DNA of 64,000 nt, taken from NCBI RefSeq assembly GCF_028389875.1, contig NC_084665.1, forward strand, positions 19,810,001-19,874,000, given 5' to 3'. This stretch comes from Rhea pennata. Taxonomy: Eukaryota > Chordata > Aves > Rheiformes > Rheidae. Position numbers and translations under genes: made by a program. Positions 10,001-25,204 of this stretch are shown here, piece by piece (positions within the stretch are counted from its first letter, which is position 1; every line of letters starts with the position of its first letter). The notes under the pieces are model-generated. The model did no database searches, had not been told where the DNA came from, and worked only from the letters and a program-made list of their open reading frames with translations.

Positions 10001-13000
10001 GAGCAAGCAGGCCACCAAAGATGTATCTTGCGCTTTCCATGAGCTGGGATTGCCTGCTTCATGCAGTAAAGAGAGAAATGCCCAAGAGTTTCACTGACTA
10101 AACAAGGAGTCTGCTAATACCAGCAGTCTAAACCACTAAGGCCCCAGGGCTGGAAATTCTCCAAGGATGAGAATTTCCTTGGAAATTCTGAATTGTGTGA
10201 ATGGCTGAAGTAGTAACTTAAGCAGTTCATGAATTTTTGCAAGTAAGTAACACTTGTTTAGCACATACTCTTTGGTGCCATCACTGCATTGGCATGGTGG
10301 CAACCAGAACAGATGAAAAATTTCTGGGGGTCATGAAGGGGGGAGGGAGGGGGAAATGTCACTAAACCTGACTCCACAAAACCCATTCAAATTGCTACAG
10401 GATAGCTCAGATAAAAGGCAATAGGTATATTATACAGGTATACAATAATAGGTACATAAACCAGTATAAAACACTGTGATAACTCCTAGAGGCCCTCTTT
10501 GGCAAAATCTTGAAAGCAGGGAAGCTATCTGCAGCTGTTTAAGGGCTTCTCATCGCTTGCAGCTGTATTCATATTTCTGAAGGGAAAGTACAGGACTAAA
10601 CTTGAGCTCTTCCCTTGAGCCATGCATCAGTTGCAGCTGCACAATTCCTCATTTTTGTTTGCCCTACGCCTCTAATGACTGAAGATTTTTTGCTCATATG
10701 TATACAAACACACATACATATACACACACCTCCCTCCCACTCTGGCAGCCTTTCCTCTGTTCACATATTGAGCAGGAATTGTTCCCTATAAAACCATATT
10801 TTAAACTCTTTTAATGGAAATACAGAATGCTGCAGCCTAGACAGATGGAGCAGATGAAAACCCCAAACCTCTCCCTCCAAGATTTTAGAATACATTAGTA
10901 CAAAACAGGGCTAAAAGCTGTTTTCTAACCAGCACTGCTTGTTTGGTTCCAGCAATGAGAAGCCATACGCATAGGAAGGACTCACAAACGGAGGGCTGTC
11001 ATTCTTTGGAGATGTTAATCCGGCAACTGAAGGAGTCAGGCTGACTGGGGAGGTTAATGGAAGGAAGATTTGTACAGGGGGAATCTACTCTAATCTAATC
11101 TTTCAACAGCTATAACATGATGACACTAGGAGCCCAGCTCTGCAAGCCCTATTTTTGATGTTCAGAACATTTCTTAGCAGATGCAGTTAAGAGTCTGATC
11201 TTAAATCCTTGAGAGCAAATAAAATCTTTGGCCTCAAAATTGCACGAGATCACCTTGCCTAATCAGTCAAGTCCTCTTCTGAGTGACGCAGTAGCACTGT
11301 TTTCTGTGTCTGGGCTCAGTCCTTCAATGCGGTATGTTAGGCTCCTTTTGGCACTCTTAAAGGCCACAGCTGGTTACGCCCATGGCTCTCCTGGCCTTCA
11401 GGGCCCCAGGCCACTCTCCTCACCAGTTTCCCTCTCCTCCCAACACATGCCAGTGATGTCTCAGTATTAGACTCCTGCCAAAGGGAAGCCTCAGTAATAT
11501 ATTTAACCACATACTCCAGGCTCAAGAACAAGTTTCAGCTGCATAATGCCACATCCCTGCCTTCAGCAGAAGGTACGTGGAGAGATCAAGGGGGAAATAC
11601 AGCCTTTATGGAGGAACTAACAGAAGTGTTTGCTTGGAATATTATTTCTGCACTCACCCACTAAAGAATGTAACAGCTCCCCAGAATTAGGGCTCCTCTG
11701 CACCAACCCCAGCCCCCAGGCATCAGCGTCTCACCCTGATCCCCTCCCCAGCTCACGCTGGAAACTACCAGCGGGGAAAGGGCTACGTGCTGACAATAGA
11801 GCAGCACTGCTGGCTTTTAGGATTACTGGTGCTCCAGCCAGCGGGGAATGGGGACTCGCTGTTTCAGGCAACCTGCTTATTCAGCCCAATCACTGGATAA
11901 ATTAGACTTGGTTCTCTTGGGAGGTACTTTTTGAAACCAAGAGAACTAAAAGAAGTATACTTGGAATCAATGAATTTTGTGCACACTGTGAAAATTTCAT
12001 GAATCAGAGAAACACACTTCACAAATGAAGCTAGACACTTGGGCCACACTTATTTAACTTCTTTTTCTACGGAGATTTTCTCAGAAGGATTAGATTGCCA
12101 ACATTTTGTGGTCCCTGAACACGCTTAAATTCTGCATATCTCCAGAAGTGCTCACTGCTATACATTAAAAGAATCATAATCAATTTCCTTCTTTTTCTGT
12201 CACTCCAAGATTTTGAGAATGCAACAGGCCTCTCCATAGAAGGGAAAGACTGCTGTTGTGTAAAACCGAGCCAGAAGTTGCATTCGAAGGAGCACAACGC
12301 CAAGGCCTGTCTGTTTAATGGACCGCAAAGGCTTGCGGAGAGATCCTGGCCCATGCACAGCAAGACAGAGCACTGCTGAGATTCTTTATTAGCTACAGTC
12401 CTCCCCAGCATTTTGCAAAGTGTTCAGAAATCTGGAGGCTGCAGACTGAATGAAAAAAGAAGAAAACCTATCTTGATACTTATTTTGTCTCTTCCAGTCC
12501 CTAGGAGTTATATTCCCCTTCTGAGGGTGTATTAGGTGTTTCTCTGCCAAGTCACAGAGCTAATGTGACATTCGGCCTCCTTCCCAAACCCCAAAGCTGA
12601 GTATTGGGGTGGCCCTGCCCCTCCTGCCAGTCCCCTTCCCTACCTGTCCTGGAGTCACAGCTGGTGACATTTACAGACTTACAGCCAATCTGACAGCACC
12701 AACCTCTCATTTCATTTTCCTGGAGCAGGATTTCACTGACTCATTGCCCACTGCACTATTCCTCAGCAGTGCTGCCCTCCAGAACAGAGTTAGGAAAACA
12801 GACTTTCCTGTTGACATCTGAATTAAAAAAAAAAAGGACAAAATTTGAATTGAATACAGTGATGACACAATTGAGGGTTGCTTGATGATTGCTTAAAGAA
12901 GATTAAATGAAAAGATTAAAGCCAGTTTAAAAACAGCAAATTCCAAAGAAGTCAGAATTTTTTTTGGATGATTAAAATGAAATGTTTCAGTATCTCCCCA

Positions 13001-16000
13001 ACACAGCCAGTGAAAAATGTCAGACTTGAATTTTTCATTTCAATTTTTCCATCTTTTATCATTCACTTGCCTGCCCCCTCTTTGTGCACCAAATTAGCAG
13101 ATTATTACAGGCTGCTCAAAAGTGAATTCTTCTTCTGCAAACGTACTATTTCCAAATCATATTGAAGACTCGCTTCAAACACGAGCTTCTGGAGAAGTAT
13201 TCAAGACCTCATTTCTAAGCAGAAAACAACCTTACATCCATAATGATACATACTTCTACTAAAAGACAGACAGATACAAAGGAGATCGAGCGCCTGTGAG
13301 CAGTAACAATGAGCGCTGTTCTGGCCTGTCCTCATCACTTATGTGGCTCAGAGACATCGGGCACCTCAGCCCTTGTGAACAACATTAATCAGCACAGCAG
13401 CATGCAGGGTAATGTCCTGCTTCCAACATTTTGCAACCATTAGGAAGGGCCTGGATGCCACCTAGTGCCGTTAAAATCAAGGCAGCAGGCCTTAATCACA
13501 AAGGGACCCAAACACAAATTTCTCTCCAGTCTCTTTCAGCTTCAGTGCATCATACATCAGGTCAGCTTCTTACTACAAAGGAGTTTCTTAAAAAATTAAA
13601 GCAAAAGCCTCCTGTACGCTCACGAGCACATTGCGTGCTGAGCAGAAGCTAACTAACAGGCTGGCTAAGCCCTTGCATTTTTTCTACTTGCAGTTTCTAG
13701 CGATGGCTGCCACAGTACAAGTAGATGTTAGAAAAATCATTTAAAATAAGCAAAAATTGGCCAGCTAAGTCAGAATTTATGAAACTTTGTAAGGCGAATG
13801 ACCGCCAGGAAGCACCAACAAAGCTCCAGAACTGGTAGCAGACTCCCTCACAAAACAGCAAGTGCAGCTTTGAGCTCCCTATAAAGGAAGCTTTCTATGG
13901 AATGACCTTAGCTAAGCAGAGATTTATTTATAGAGAGACGGAAAAATCCTTCCTGTTAACAAGAAAATATTTCACTGGAGTTGAAAAGTCTGTAGAAAAG
14001 GAATTGTCAGTTTAAGACTCACTTTATAGAGAGGTAAAGCCTTCCCTTCATTCTACTAGCTTCCCTTAGTAAATACATGTCCTTCTCAGCTTCTTTCATC
14101 ATATCTACAAAACGTATTTCAGGTAAACACCTTGCCTTGAGGAGCCTGAATGAAAGACAAAGCTTCTGGGAACTGCAAGCTCAGCGAGGATCCGAGTTTC
14201 TTCCCCCCTAACAAATGCTGGAAGCCAGTCAGCTGAAACAGCGCCTACAAATACCAGCGTTCATACGTTCCAAGAACTCACACCATTACATTACAGAAAT
14301 TTCTCAAATGACACAGAGTAACTCCAGCAAAAGCAGCTTCTACCAACCCCTCGCTGTCAGTCCCCCTTCCCGCAGAACCCGTACGCAGCTAGGGTAGAAA
14401 ACATTTCTTTGATCGGGTAACAAGTACCTCTGCTGGAGACAGCTGAAAGGGTCATCAGTTGCTGCATAGACATTGGGTGTGAGATCATTTCAATCTGACT
14501 TACCTCCAAACCAAATTTTTAGAAAGTGTCACTAATGGTCTTGCCTGATTCAGAGTGGGAAGATTTTTAATACATTCATTGACGCAGACATGAAAAAGAT
14601 TCTTGTTGATGCCAGTTTCCCACAGCAACTGTTGTCATGGTTATAAATCATTTATTGCCCCCCATCGGCCAACAGCCGAATATAAAGAATGAGTTTACTA
14701 CGTGCAGAAGAGCATGACAAATACACAGACTCGCTCCTTCTGAAACGTGCCGTCAGGCACTGAAACACTGTTGACTTGTATCAGAGGGGCTTGGGGAAGT
14801 CTGTAAAACAACCATCAGACAAGTGCTCTCTAATGCTGATGAAGGCAAACAGTCCTTCAGCTCAGAAACACAGAGATCGTGGGAGGGCAATCTAAGCGTG
14901 GAGTAACTGTAATGGGAGGAACTTGCAGACAGCCCTCGTCCTCCAAGCCCTCATTGAGCTGGGGGCAGTAATTTTTGCCTCAGGGATGAAATGTTCTATT
15001 TAAATTCCTAAAAATATTCTTACACAACTTACAGTTCCAAGGGATTTGCAACTAGTTACCCCCATATCTGTGATTAGAAGAGCTTTAGATGGACTCCCAA
15101 GTCTGACCACGACTTCACTGCCTCTCCCACACAACATGAGATCCGCTTGCATCTTCTATCATGCCTCTTGCTGAGCTATGTTGTATCTTGCTGCCAAAAA
15201 CAGAAGCACAGGTGAAGATACTTGGCCCTTTCCTCAGGCAGGGGCCCAGGCTCTCTTCCAAACAGAAGGATTTTCTCTATGACCTCTTGACTTTGCAAAT
15301 GCTGGATATGAGGCAGTTTTGAATAAAAGACCCCGAAAAAAGATGTTTTGGTCAATAGTTGAGTCAAGCAATCATGCTAGCAACAACTAAATACATTTTT
15401 GGCAATTTCCTCTGCCTGAGCACAGTGGTTTCCCACACTATTTATGCAAACCTAACTCAACAGGAAGTTGTTTGCTCTCTCTCCTCTTTAAACTGAGCCC
15501 AGGTAAACCTTCAAAAGAACTGAAAAACAACACAGGCGAGATATTCAGACATTGTAATGTAATATCACATGCTATTTGCTTTACTACATCATCTCCAAAC
15601 CACAGCTTCAGCAACCCATCATGAGACATGTGGAGCTGCACACGCCTGGTCACAGAGAGCTTAAGGATCTGCACTCTGGGAGGGGGGTGGTAAGACCGAT
15701 CTCAAATGCTGCACGCTGGAAGGGTAAGGCACGCGGCAGCCAGGTGAAACAGCAGTCACTCCCTTTTAGCAGTCTGAGGAGGTAGGAATCATTTTTCTGC
15801 CAGTGTTAATCGCTGTTCTCTGAAGGAAAGCCACCCACTGCAAATTAACCACAAAGTATCTGGCTCTCCTACAAAGCAGGGAGGCAGAGAATCTCCTGGC
15901 TGGTTCATCGAGGTCCCACACCTGCAAGTATGGACACAGCTGCAAGGGAACAGAGTATTTGCCGCCATCATCTCTCCAGCACCTTTCTTCAAGGGAGCAG

Positions 16001-17930
16001 GGAAGCAACATCCCGCAGGCCACAGATTAACTTGTGCCTAAACCAAGATTAAATTACTAGGGAGCTGAAGAGAGAAACTCTGCAAAGAGCGAGCAGTTTA
16101 CCTCTCCTACTAAACAGTTCCCTCTCATGCAAAAAGGCCAAATACTGTGATTGTGCCAAGCTCCCGTTTAATCACAGAAGAACCAAAGTAAAACTTGGCT
16201 ATTAGACTACATACCGTATTTCAATAATTTTCACACGTGGTTTTTAAATATCCAAGTGCTGATGCTCCCAGTAATGAGGAATGTTTCAGGGACTAGTTGT
16301 GTATCCTAAATCTTTCCTTCTTTTCTCCTTTTCCGTATTCTCTTCCTCTAACCTTCCTTTAAGTATGTGTTTTGCTTTTGTTTGCATCTTCTTAGACCAA
16401 TGTCTTCTACATACTTAATTTTGGACAGATATGGCACCAGCAAAAAAATAAAAATAAATTAAAGGATGAACCAAAAGAAGCTTGAAGCTTTTCAGAGAAT
16501 TCGGTAACATCCCTTACCACAGCTTGCAGGGAATCTGAGAGCAAAATGTCCATATTCCAAGAATGTAAAGAGCAGAACCTTAAAAACACACAGGTGAACA
16601 TCCCACATGGACAGTTCTTATTCCCTTACCTGAATGTCTGAGAATCTCTTGAAAGACTGAAATACTTAGCAAAAGAGGCAACAAGCAGGCTTTTAGATCA
16701 GGTCCCTTCAGAAGAACCGTAAGAATAGATGAAAAGTCAGACTGACACTGTCTTACAACAGGATGCCTTTAGCAACAACGAGATTATGCCAGTCTCAAAA
16801 GCACAATTCACTGGTTGCTGTTGCCCGATAACTCAAAATACTTCTGTGAGGTAGGTGTGACATCCCCTGGTCATCTGTGGTATTACTCCTTATAGCCTTC
16901 AAAGTTCATTTCAAGACCAGAATCTGGAACTAAGGCTGCCACATAAAAAGCAACAAACAGAACACCCTCAAGCTGTGCAGTGGTTCCTGGATAAACACTC
17001 CCTAGCTGCTTATAAAGAAGACATAATTCTAGTTAGACTAACAAAAACAAAAAAACATCTCAAGTGTTTCCACCTCACGGATTCATTGGCTGTTTAACCA
17101 ATGAGGCTTGTTCTGGACATCTTGGATTCTTTATACAACCAAACTCCACCATTCAGAAGGAGCAGTTACAGACTATCCTCTCCACTCTCTTCACTGTGGT
17201 GAAAACAGCATGATTAGGAATACAAGGCATGACCTGGTAGTAAGATGCTGCTACCCTGTTCCAGTCTGCTTTCTCCAGACTACACTTTGGTTTAGTCTTG
17301 GTAGACAGGTAAATTGTGAGGGACTAGAAAGTGCACAAAACTGACTCTTAGCTGAGGGCAATTTTTTAAACAACCCAGTTGCTTGCAGTTGCCATTCCCA
17401 AATAGTCCACATAGGATAGCTGCTTAAAGATGATGCAAGCAAAGGGCTCAGAGAACAGTGCGACCTGGTTGGATTTAACTCTGGACTGGGAGGCCTGAAC
17501 TCATACCATCCCACTACCAGCTTGCTGTGTGATCTTCAACTAGATTCACAGAATCTCTATATCAAATTTACAAATGAAAAATCTTCAAAATCCCCCACCT
17601 CCTCCTGCCAGATTCTCCCACAGCTCCCCTCCCCTACTCAAACGGATTTGTGCTGTGCTGAAATAATGGACACAAGTAACACCTAACTTAACAGCGCATC
17701 CAAGTTTCCAGTGCCACTATTTCCCATACCCAAAGAGTGCCAACAAGGTATTCAGCTCATTCTCCTATTCACCAGCCTGGGACTCCCACTTTGCCTTCTA
17801 GAAAGGCTGGGACACAGCTACATGCAGGACCCTGCACAACAGAACACGGCTGCTGCTGCTGCTACCCAGGGTCCCAAGAGCTCAGCAGATAAGGCACTCA
17901 CCTGAGATGCAACAGACCTCCATTCGTATC
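7080..17930. other. Long gene-poor stretch
   Basis: About 10.8 kb with no gene I can support. Frames reach at most 114 codons (minus, 12067-12411) and lack paired splice sites or motifs. A G-rich patch with GGGGGGAGGGAGGGGG occurs near 10,335. Many isolated donor-like or acceptor-like words occur, as expected by chance. CpG content is low throughout. It is probably intergenic or intronic. Confidence 0.45.
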
Positions 17931-17935
17931 CATCC

Positions 17936-17949
17936 TTTTTTTTTTTTTT
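17936..17949. repeat. Poly-T tract
   Basis: A run of 14 T. No associated element was recognised. Confidence 0.8.
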
Positions 17950-18485
17950 GGTCTGATTTCAAGCCAGCCTGTATATAGGAATATCAGTACTGGTTAAAAT
18001 CTTACGCATCAGTTTAGGTTAATTTGGTAACTTGCATGTGAACAAACAACACACAAGTGTTTGTATTTATTTTCACACTATCTCACTAATGACATAGCAG
18101 CCCAGCTTTACAAACTAAAGACACCAATTCCCTGTGAATTAAAACACCCCTAAGATCAGAAGGTAGGCAGGCTGCAGTTTGAGGCTTAATCTCTCTGAAG
18201 GCAGAATACATCTCTTCCAGCTTTGTCAACAGTACAATCCACCGTGTCCTCCAGGTACCACCGCAACCCCACAGCAGTGAACAATCCAGCAGATATGACT
18301 GGGAACATAAGGAGCTGTGAAACCAAGAATAACAGATGCTTTTCACAACACAGTAACCTTTTAGACTGGATTCCTTCTCCACTAGCAACCTGATTCATAC
18401 AAAAAGTGCATTTCGTCTTTAACAGCCACCTATGGTCTCTCTCAACAAACACCACAGGACAGGTATTTGGTAAAGGAGATGTATA

Positions 18486-19475
18486 TTTATTCACTTTACA
18501 AAGAGGGCGGCATCTAGTTGCAACAGCTCCATTTATAGACAAATATATTGTACATTATACTGGTGAATGGCTCAAACCTTTACCATATTTTGCTCTTAAA
18601 AATGTGTTTATACCACTTCAGCTTCCATTAGCTGAGCAAATAGCTATCCTTGTTCTGCCACTGAGAGATTAAAAATCCGTAATAAACGTACAGCTGTGCG
18701 CTATATATTCACAAGCATTCATCTTCTCATTTCCCTGTTTTTTTCTCCCCTTTCCCTACCCAATTCAACAGTCTATCCTCGGGGTTAGCATTAAACTTAT
18801 ATACAACCTCAATTAAAACAAAATTAGGAACCAGTGATAGTTCTAATGTCCTTCTGAAGCACAAGAAAAGTCATTGATTTATACATATAAAAGTTTTGAG
18901 TTCAAATTTGTTAAAAAAGAAAAAGCCACTTTTAAGCCAAGTTGGCATTTATATATTGCCAAGGCGTGGCTGAATTGATGAAGGATGAGGGGAAGAAAAA
19001 GAAATTCAGTAGAATTTAAATATTACAAAAATATTTTTTTTGAAAAAATGCAGCAGGATGCCCACTTGCTATTGCTAACTGAAGCATGAAAAGAAGTATA
19101 GACCAGTTGTCTTTGATCCTTGAATATTTGAAACAAATTCAATGTAAAGCTGAACCAAGTTTACCACACAAACAGCGGTGGCAGATTTATTTCACTTGAG
19201 ATACAAATGCATGTCCACATGACAGGCATAATCTGACCATGAGGTGGAAGAAATGTTTCTATAGTAAGCGCAGGGAAATAGGGCAAGAGAAGGCTGGCAT
19301 GGTTAAACATTCTGGATTCAGAAATGCACAGTGCCCCACATGTGCCTTTGCACATAGGCTGTGAACAAGTCTGCACTCCCTATATGCAACTATGCATCTT
19401 TCAACAAGATGATCCAGAATTAGAGAGTTCTGATGGCCCACTTCTTTAAATTGTTAAGTTTATTTTTTTATGCTG
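18486..19475 (-). other. WDR43: WDR43 3' UTR (probable extent)
   Basis: Sequence downstream of the WDR43 stop codon. Minus-strand AATAAA hexamers (TTTATT as given) lie at 19459-19464, only about 12 nt past the stop, at 19186-19191, and at 18486-18491. The most distal of the three would give a 3' UTR of about 1 kb and is followed by ordinary sequence. A further hexamer lies at 18066-18071. Which is used cannot be decided from sequence. The segment is AT-rich and has no coding potential. Confidence 0.45.
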
Positions 19476-22400
19476 TTATTCTTCTTCGCTTTCATTTTCT
19501 GGTTCCAAATCAGATTCACCATTGATTTCCTTTTCAACAGCCATGTCTTGTTCATCTGACTGCACCTCTTTTTCATCATCTTCATCCCAGTTTTCCTAGG
19601 GAAAAATGAACAGGAATTTTTTTAACCTTTGACACCAGAACAACTATCGTTACAAGAGAAGGGGAGAAGATCTGGTCTGACTCCACTTACATCTGAATCT
19701 TTATCAGCAATCATCTCATCATCAGACCCTTCTTCTGAGGATTCTACAAAGAGAAAGCAATCCTTTAGTCTGGAAAACAGAATTAAAGTGTCTTTGTTCA
19801 AACAAAACCCATTCTCACATGCTGCTAGACATGCTCCTCCAGCTGTGCTATTTAAACTCCAAAACTAATTCTACCGAAGACTATGTTGATCAAAACGGAT
19901 CAGGTACTAATCACTTCTGTGTGATGTTACAGTAGACAAAATGCCCAAGTTGGAAGTGTACCTGCACACATACTGACACCATTACCTCGAAGTCTTGATG
20001 ACTCAAACATGTAAAAGCTCCATGACTGAATCTACCTTAGCAAAAGAGTAGTTAGTACTAGAAATTTGAATGTAAAAACTAGATTCTTGCCAGTTAAATT
20101 AAGCTGCATACTGAACTTTCAATTAACTGATAGCTTAATTTGGGGAAAGGGACGAACCAACTGTAAGATGTCCCCATCATTTACCACTCACATTCCTGCC
20201 GTGAATTTCCCCAAAAAATCTCTCTACAATAGATTATCCACTACTAGATAAGCACTAGAACAGAATATAATATAAATAGTCATCAAGTATCAGCTGTCAT
20301 GTGAATTCAGGAGTGGAAGTACAACTGCCATACAACACTCACCATCCTCATATACCAGCTTTGCAGTCTGATTAACCTCCGTTACATCCTGAACTGTTTC
20401 CGATGCTGCAACCTGAATGGAATTTGCACATTAGCCTTAGATGCAAACATGTATTCCAGCCTTAAAAGTCAACAAAACTCAAAACAATATAAATGAAATC
20501 TACATCAAATTTTACGTACATTCATTTTATAGATTGGAGTTTAACAGCCAAACATGTAAGAAGGACATAGAATAAATCTTTAGGAGCATCTGCTCTAAAG
20601 CAGCTCCACATCTCTTAGGCATACTCCTCTTTAAAAAAAGTTAAGTGTTAGCAGACACATTGGGCAGGAAAAGAATATTTAACATTAAGTGAGCAGGGAT
20701 GTTCAGAAAAACCCACACTGAAAAATACCATCAGTGATAATTACGCAGTTAATCAGTTGTACTGCTTTCAGCATTAGCAGTGTGACTATACAGCAGCCAT
20801 ACTTAGTTGCTAATGACAGGTCCCATTAGACGCCATCACAACAGAAGATTAAGTCTGCACAGACTATTTCTTCCGCACATTCCATGTCATTTAGCTGGAG
20901 CTTACCTGGGTGACAAGAAGGAAGAGCCTTCCATGCAAACGAGAAAGCTTTTGTAAAGTTTTCACTCTGCTCTCCATCAATTGGTATAGCATTCCCAGTT
21001 GGGGAATAAGGTCTGGCAACTTGGGAGAAGAGAGGGATGAAGAAAAATGAAGCTGTTAGTCAATACACAAATGTCATACTTTTAAATTACAGTTTTAAGT
21101 TTTGGCCAAACAATGCTTGCTCATATTATTCTCGCCAGAAGCAAGAGCAGAGGTTTTATCACAAACATCACCTGCAGCCTAATCAATTAAGATTTAGATA
21201 TGTTTAGAAGGATCATTTGCTTTCAAAACATGGCGCTTCTACTTTTACTGCTTTTCCTCTGTCACTAACGTAAATGGGTGTAGACATAAAGCTGTATAAA
21301 TGGGAACTGAATATACACCACTTGTGAATGCAGGAACAGTAACATGTACAAGTTTTGATGCACAGTAATCCATTAATAGATTGGAGATCCCAGGAACAGA
21401 AGGAACTAACAGCACCCAAATGCTACTTTCCAACTGAGCAAGCATGAGGGTATCTATCACTTGTTAAGGAATGAAAGATTTGAAGCTAAAAGCTAATACA
21501 TTACCCTTCCCATGCCAGCTTTGGCATACATTCATGCTATAAATCTAGTCACATCCAAGACAGGCTCAAGATTAGCGTAACAACAGCAAAACGAATTCAG
21601 TTCCAGAATATTTAACAATATAGGTTAGATTATTTTTTTACAGTTACCTAATTCTCACAGGTTTTACAAAATTTATTTCGGTTTGACTTCGGGATGGCTG
21701 TAATTATGTCATGAATGAGTAAGACAATTTCTAGCAAATGTGCAGCAATATGGCAAAGTGGTAGACATGCAGCCTTCTCCACTTTCATTTGGACACTGCC
21801 ATATGTGGATAGCAGGAGACAGATTACTGAAGAAAAAATATCTATATTTAGATGGTTAAATCTAGTTTTATTTACATGTGTTAACCTTCAGCACAGTACT
21901 TACTGTGGAAAGGTAGGATGCATGTAGAGTAAAAACAGACTTCAGCCATCGAACCATTTGTGAGGCACTGGAAAAGAAAAATCAAATCAAATCAAAGACA
22001 TATTGGTTGATAAACATCTATTTCATTTCTAGATGCCAAAGTAGTTCTATTAAGAGTGCTTCACCTTCATTACACAAAAAGATAAACACAGATGGAAATG
22101 TAACAGTTTGGCTATATAGACGAGATACCTATATAAGTTATTTTTTAGGAAAAGATAATACATTTAAGTAATGGAATAAAATAAGGCACGCTCAGGGGTC
22201 TGTGCTTCCAAAGTCTTTTCACAGAAGGTTCAGATAAAGATCAAAGCATGATCCTTTTCCACCTACAATGAGGGAAATCTCCCTTACAAATTAAGAACAG
22301 GGAAGATTACCTTTCCTAGTCTCATCAAAGCAACCTAGACAGCAATATAACAAGACTGAGGATTTTTGTTTGTTTCTAAACAAAGTATCAGGAAATGTCT

Positions 22401-25163
22401 AAAGATATCTGGTTGATAAGTAATCTGAATGAACTATACATCTGATAATGATTTTATTTTACACACTCGCCAGGTCTGAACTGTCAACATTCTGGGACTT
22501 CAGGTACCTTCTCAGGGATATATGCTCATTTCAGACATCCTTTTCCCTTTTTAATTTCACCTCATTCAGTTTGACAAAACAGTGTCTGATACAGGTTTTT
22601 ACCAGTTGCAATCAGACGAGATTTTTTTTTTATTTCATGATACTATAGTTTAATTACAGTAATCAACCAACAGGTGGAGGGAGGGACAACAACTACCACA
22701 TTAAAAAGTTTTCAAATAAATTAAGTTGTGGGGAACACATCTCTTACCTATATGGGTTGCCTTGCAATCTCTTCGTAAGCTAAAGGGATAAAAAACAGTC
22801 AGTAACAAGCAACAAATGCACAATGATTTTACAACCCAACATTATATTCATGCGACAGCTCCAGTACCAGAGCAGAAAAATCTCTACATATTTGAAGTTT
22901 GCTAGAATTAACAAGTGTCAGACATGCAGGCTGATAACCTCCAGAAACTGAGTTTCATTATTACAGTAAAGCTGGAACTCATAATATGTAATATATCCAG
23001 AGGAACTTCAAGGTGGCAGGAATAACTAGAACTAAATTACTTTGTTGATTTTTTTTTTTGTTTGTCACTCTGTGTATCTGCCTTGCAGAGCAGCCACTAC
23101 CAAGTTAACAGGTTTATAAGTGAAGTTATCAGGCAAAGGATATTTTATAGAAAAAAATCTCAAGCTCAAGCAAGAACAGTTACGTAAGGATCTCTCCATC
23201 CATCAAGATTCTACTGCACTCAAACTGATATATGTCCTAGAGAAGAAATGCTGCACTCCATTAACATAAGTCTAAGAGTGTATTACAACACATGCTTAAT
23301 GCCAGTCTAACACTCAAAAATGGGCAGCATGCAAATTTCAGCTAAGATTACTGTCACAAGTGAAATGTAATCATTTGCCATGAACTAAAGAAACTTTCTC
23401 TCCTTTTTCACAATTATTAAGATAGTATTATAACACCTAATGTTCTTCCTAACTCGCTAGTGCAGTTAGGTCAAGCTTTAGCCAGTAAGATGAGAGTATC
23501 AGAGATAAATTAAAAATTATTTCTCTACTGTACAACCATCAGTCAATTTTATTGCCAAAAGTCAAAAGATATATCCCGGAATTTCCCCAGGTAGAATAGA
23601 AGCCAAGTATTATTTGTCTGACAGTACAAGAAATACAATCTCTCCTACCTCATGCAGCAGTGGAATGACAGCATGTATAGGCATTCTGGCTACGGTGTTC
23701 TTTATTAAAGCTTCCTTTCTTGTCGTTAGCACTTTCTGTTAAAATAGAAAAATATAATCAGAGAATCATTCAGCTTTAATATGTATTTAAGCACAATTAA
23801 AAATACTTGGATTTAAATCTCCTTCTAATTCACTACCTTTGTATGCTGAGATGAAGGTAAATAGAATAAAATTTGCTATGAAGAGGACATATTTCAAGTC
23901 AGCTCCAGTTGACAAAATGAGTCACGTGATTGGCTAAACCATTCAAAACAACCTACCACTACCCCTAGTATAACCACCCTGCATTAAAAACAAAGCAGTA
24001 AAGACAAATTAAGGATAATTTCTCTTGCTATTTTCTATGCTTCATTTCTGTAAAGAAATACCTTTGACCAGTACTTTTAACAAGTAATTTCTACTCAGAA
24101 TCAAATTCCTGAAAGATTTAGTTTATTGTTTCCCACTAATTCAAGTGCAGCAGTGAGCTAATCAAGTGTAACTTTTGCCATCAATATGTTTTTCAAACAA
24201 TATCTACTCAATAACTCTCTAGTCAGGTCTAAGCACATATTAAGCACTTGTCCAAACTGAAGAAAATACCACTGTATTAATAACATCACTTGTAAAACAG
24301 CTAAACTGTGACACAACATATTCACCAGAAGCAGATCAACTTCAAAGTTCATGGGCTGACTTTGAAAGCAAGGTAGCTAACAGCAAAAAACTGTTATACC
24401 ACTACCACCATTTATAAAATCAATGTCCGAAGCAGCAGACCAGCAAAAAGCAGCAGGGATAAACAACAGGCTGTTGATTGTTCAGCCTCTGCAATTTTCA
24501 GGAAGGCTCCCTACAAGTCTCAGCAAACAGATTAAGCACCATAGAGTGACCTTGTAACACCTACATTTAAGATGTCCGAATCGTTGCTTTCCAAGCCCTG
24601 CACCAAAAGTACCGCGAAGCTATCAGTTTGTGGAAGGCCACCTGGAGTTTTCACTTTGCTCACATCAATATCCAATGCCCCCAGACGGTCTTCAATGCTT
24701 TCCTGCCAACAGTAAACAAGAGCAATGCTGTTTCATTGTTGTTACAGTTTTTCAGCGGTTTCTCAGAGACATAAGCTGAAAGTGAAGTATCTAGCGTTCT
24801 ACATCATTTTCTCCTACTCTGCTAGAAAATAACACAGTCTTCGCATACCCTTTCAAACGTGCTGAGAAAGCATAGTCAAAGGAAGTAGAAAAGACAAAGT
24901 CTTGACTGAGAAGCAGCAGTGTATCTTAACAGCAGGAGATAGTCACTTAGTTGTGCCTAAGATCTGCAGTAGCACAGCAAAACTACAGACAATGTGTACA
25001 AGGTTTGAGGAGGGAAAGGATTTTGACTGCAGAGAAATCTCATTCACACAAAGAGACGATAATATTAATTTTGCTTCCACATCAGACAAAGAAGGTTAGA
25101 GTTTAGCTAAAGGAACTGCAACTATGACACAGATTCTGGTTTCTCCATTACTGCTGTGTTATA

Positions 25164-25204
<41 letters not shown>

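Noticed and set aside
12067-12411. 114-codon minus-strand frame
   Set aside because: No flanking splice sites or start context, and the composition looks random.
22188-22260. GGCACGCTCAG resembling the 3' end of the SNORD53-like copies
   Set aside because: The flanking sequence lacks a C box and the 28S-complementary guide, so only the short end is similar.
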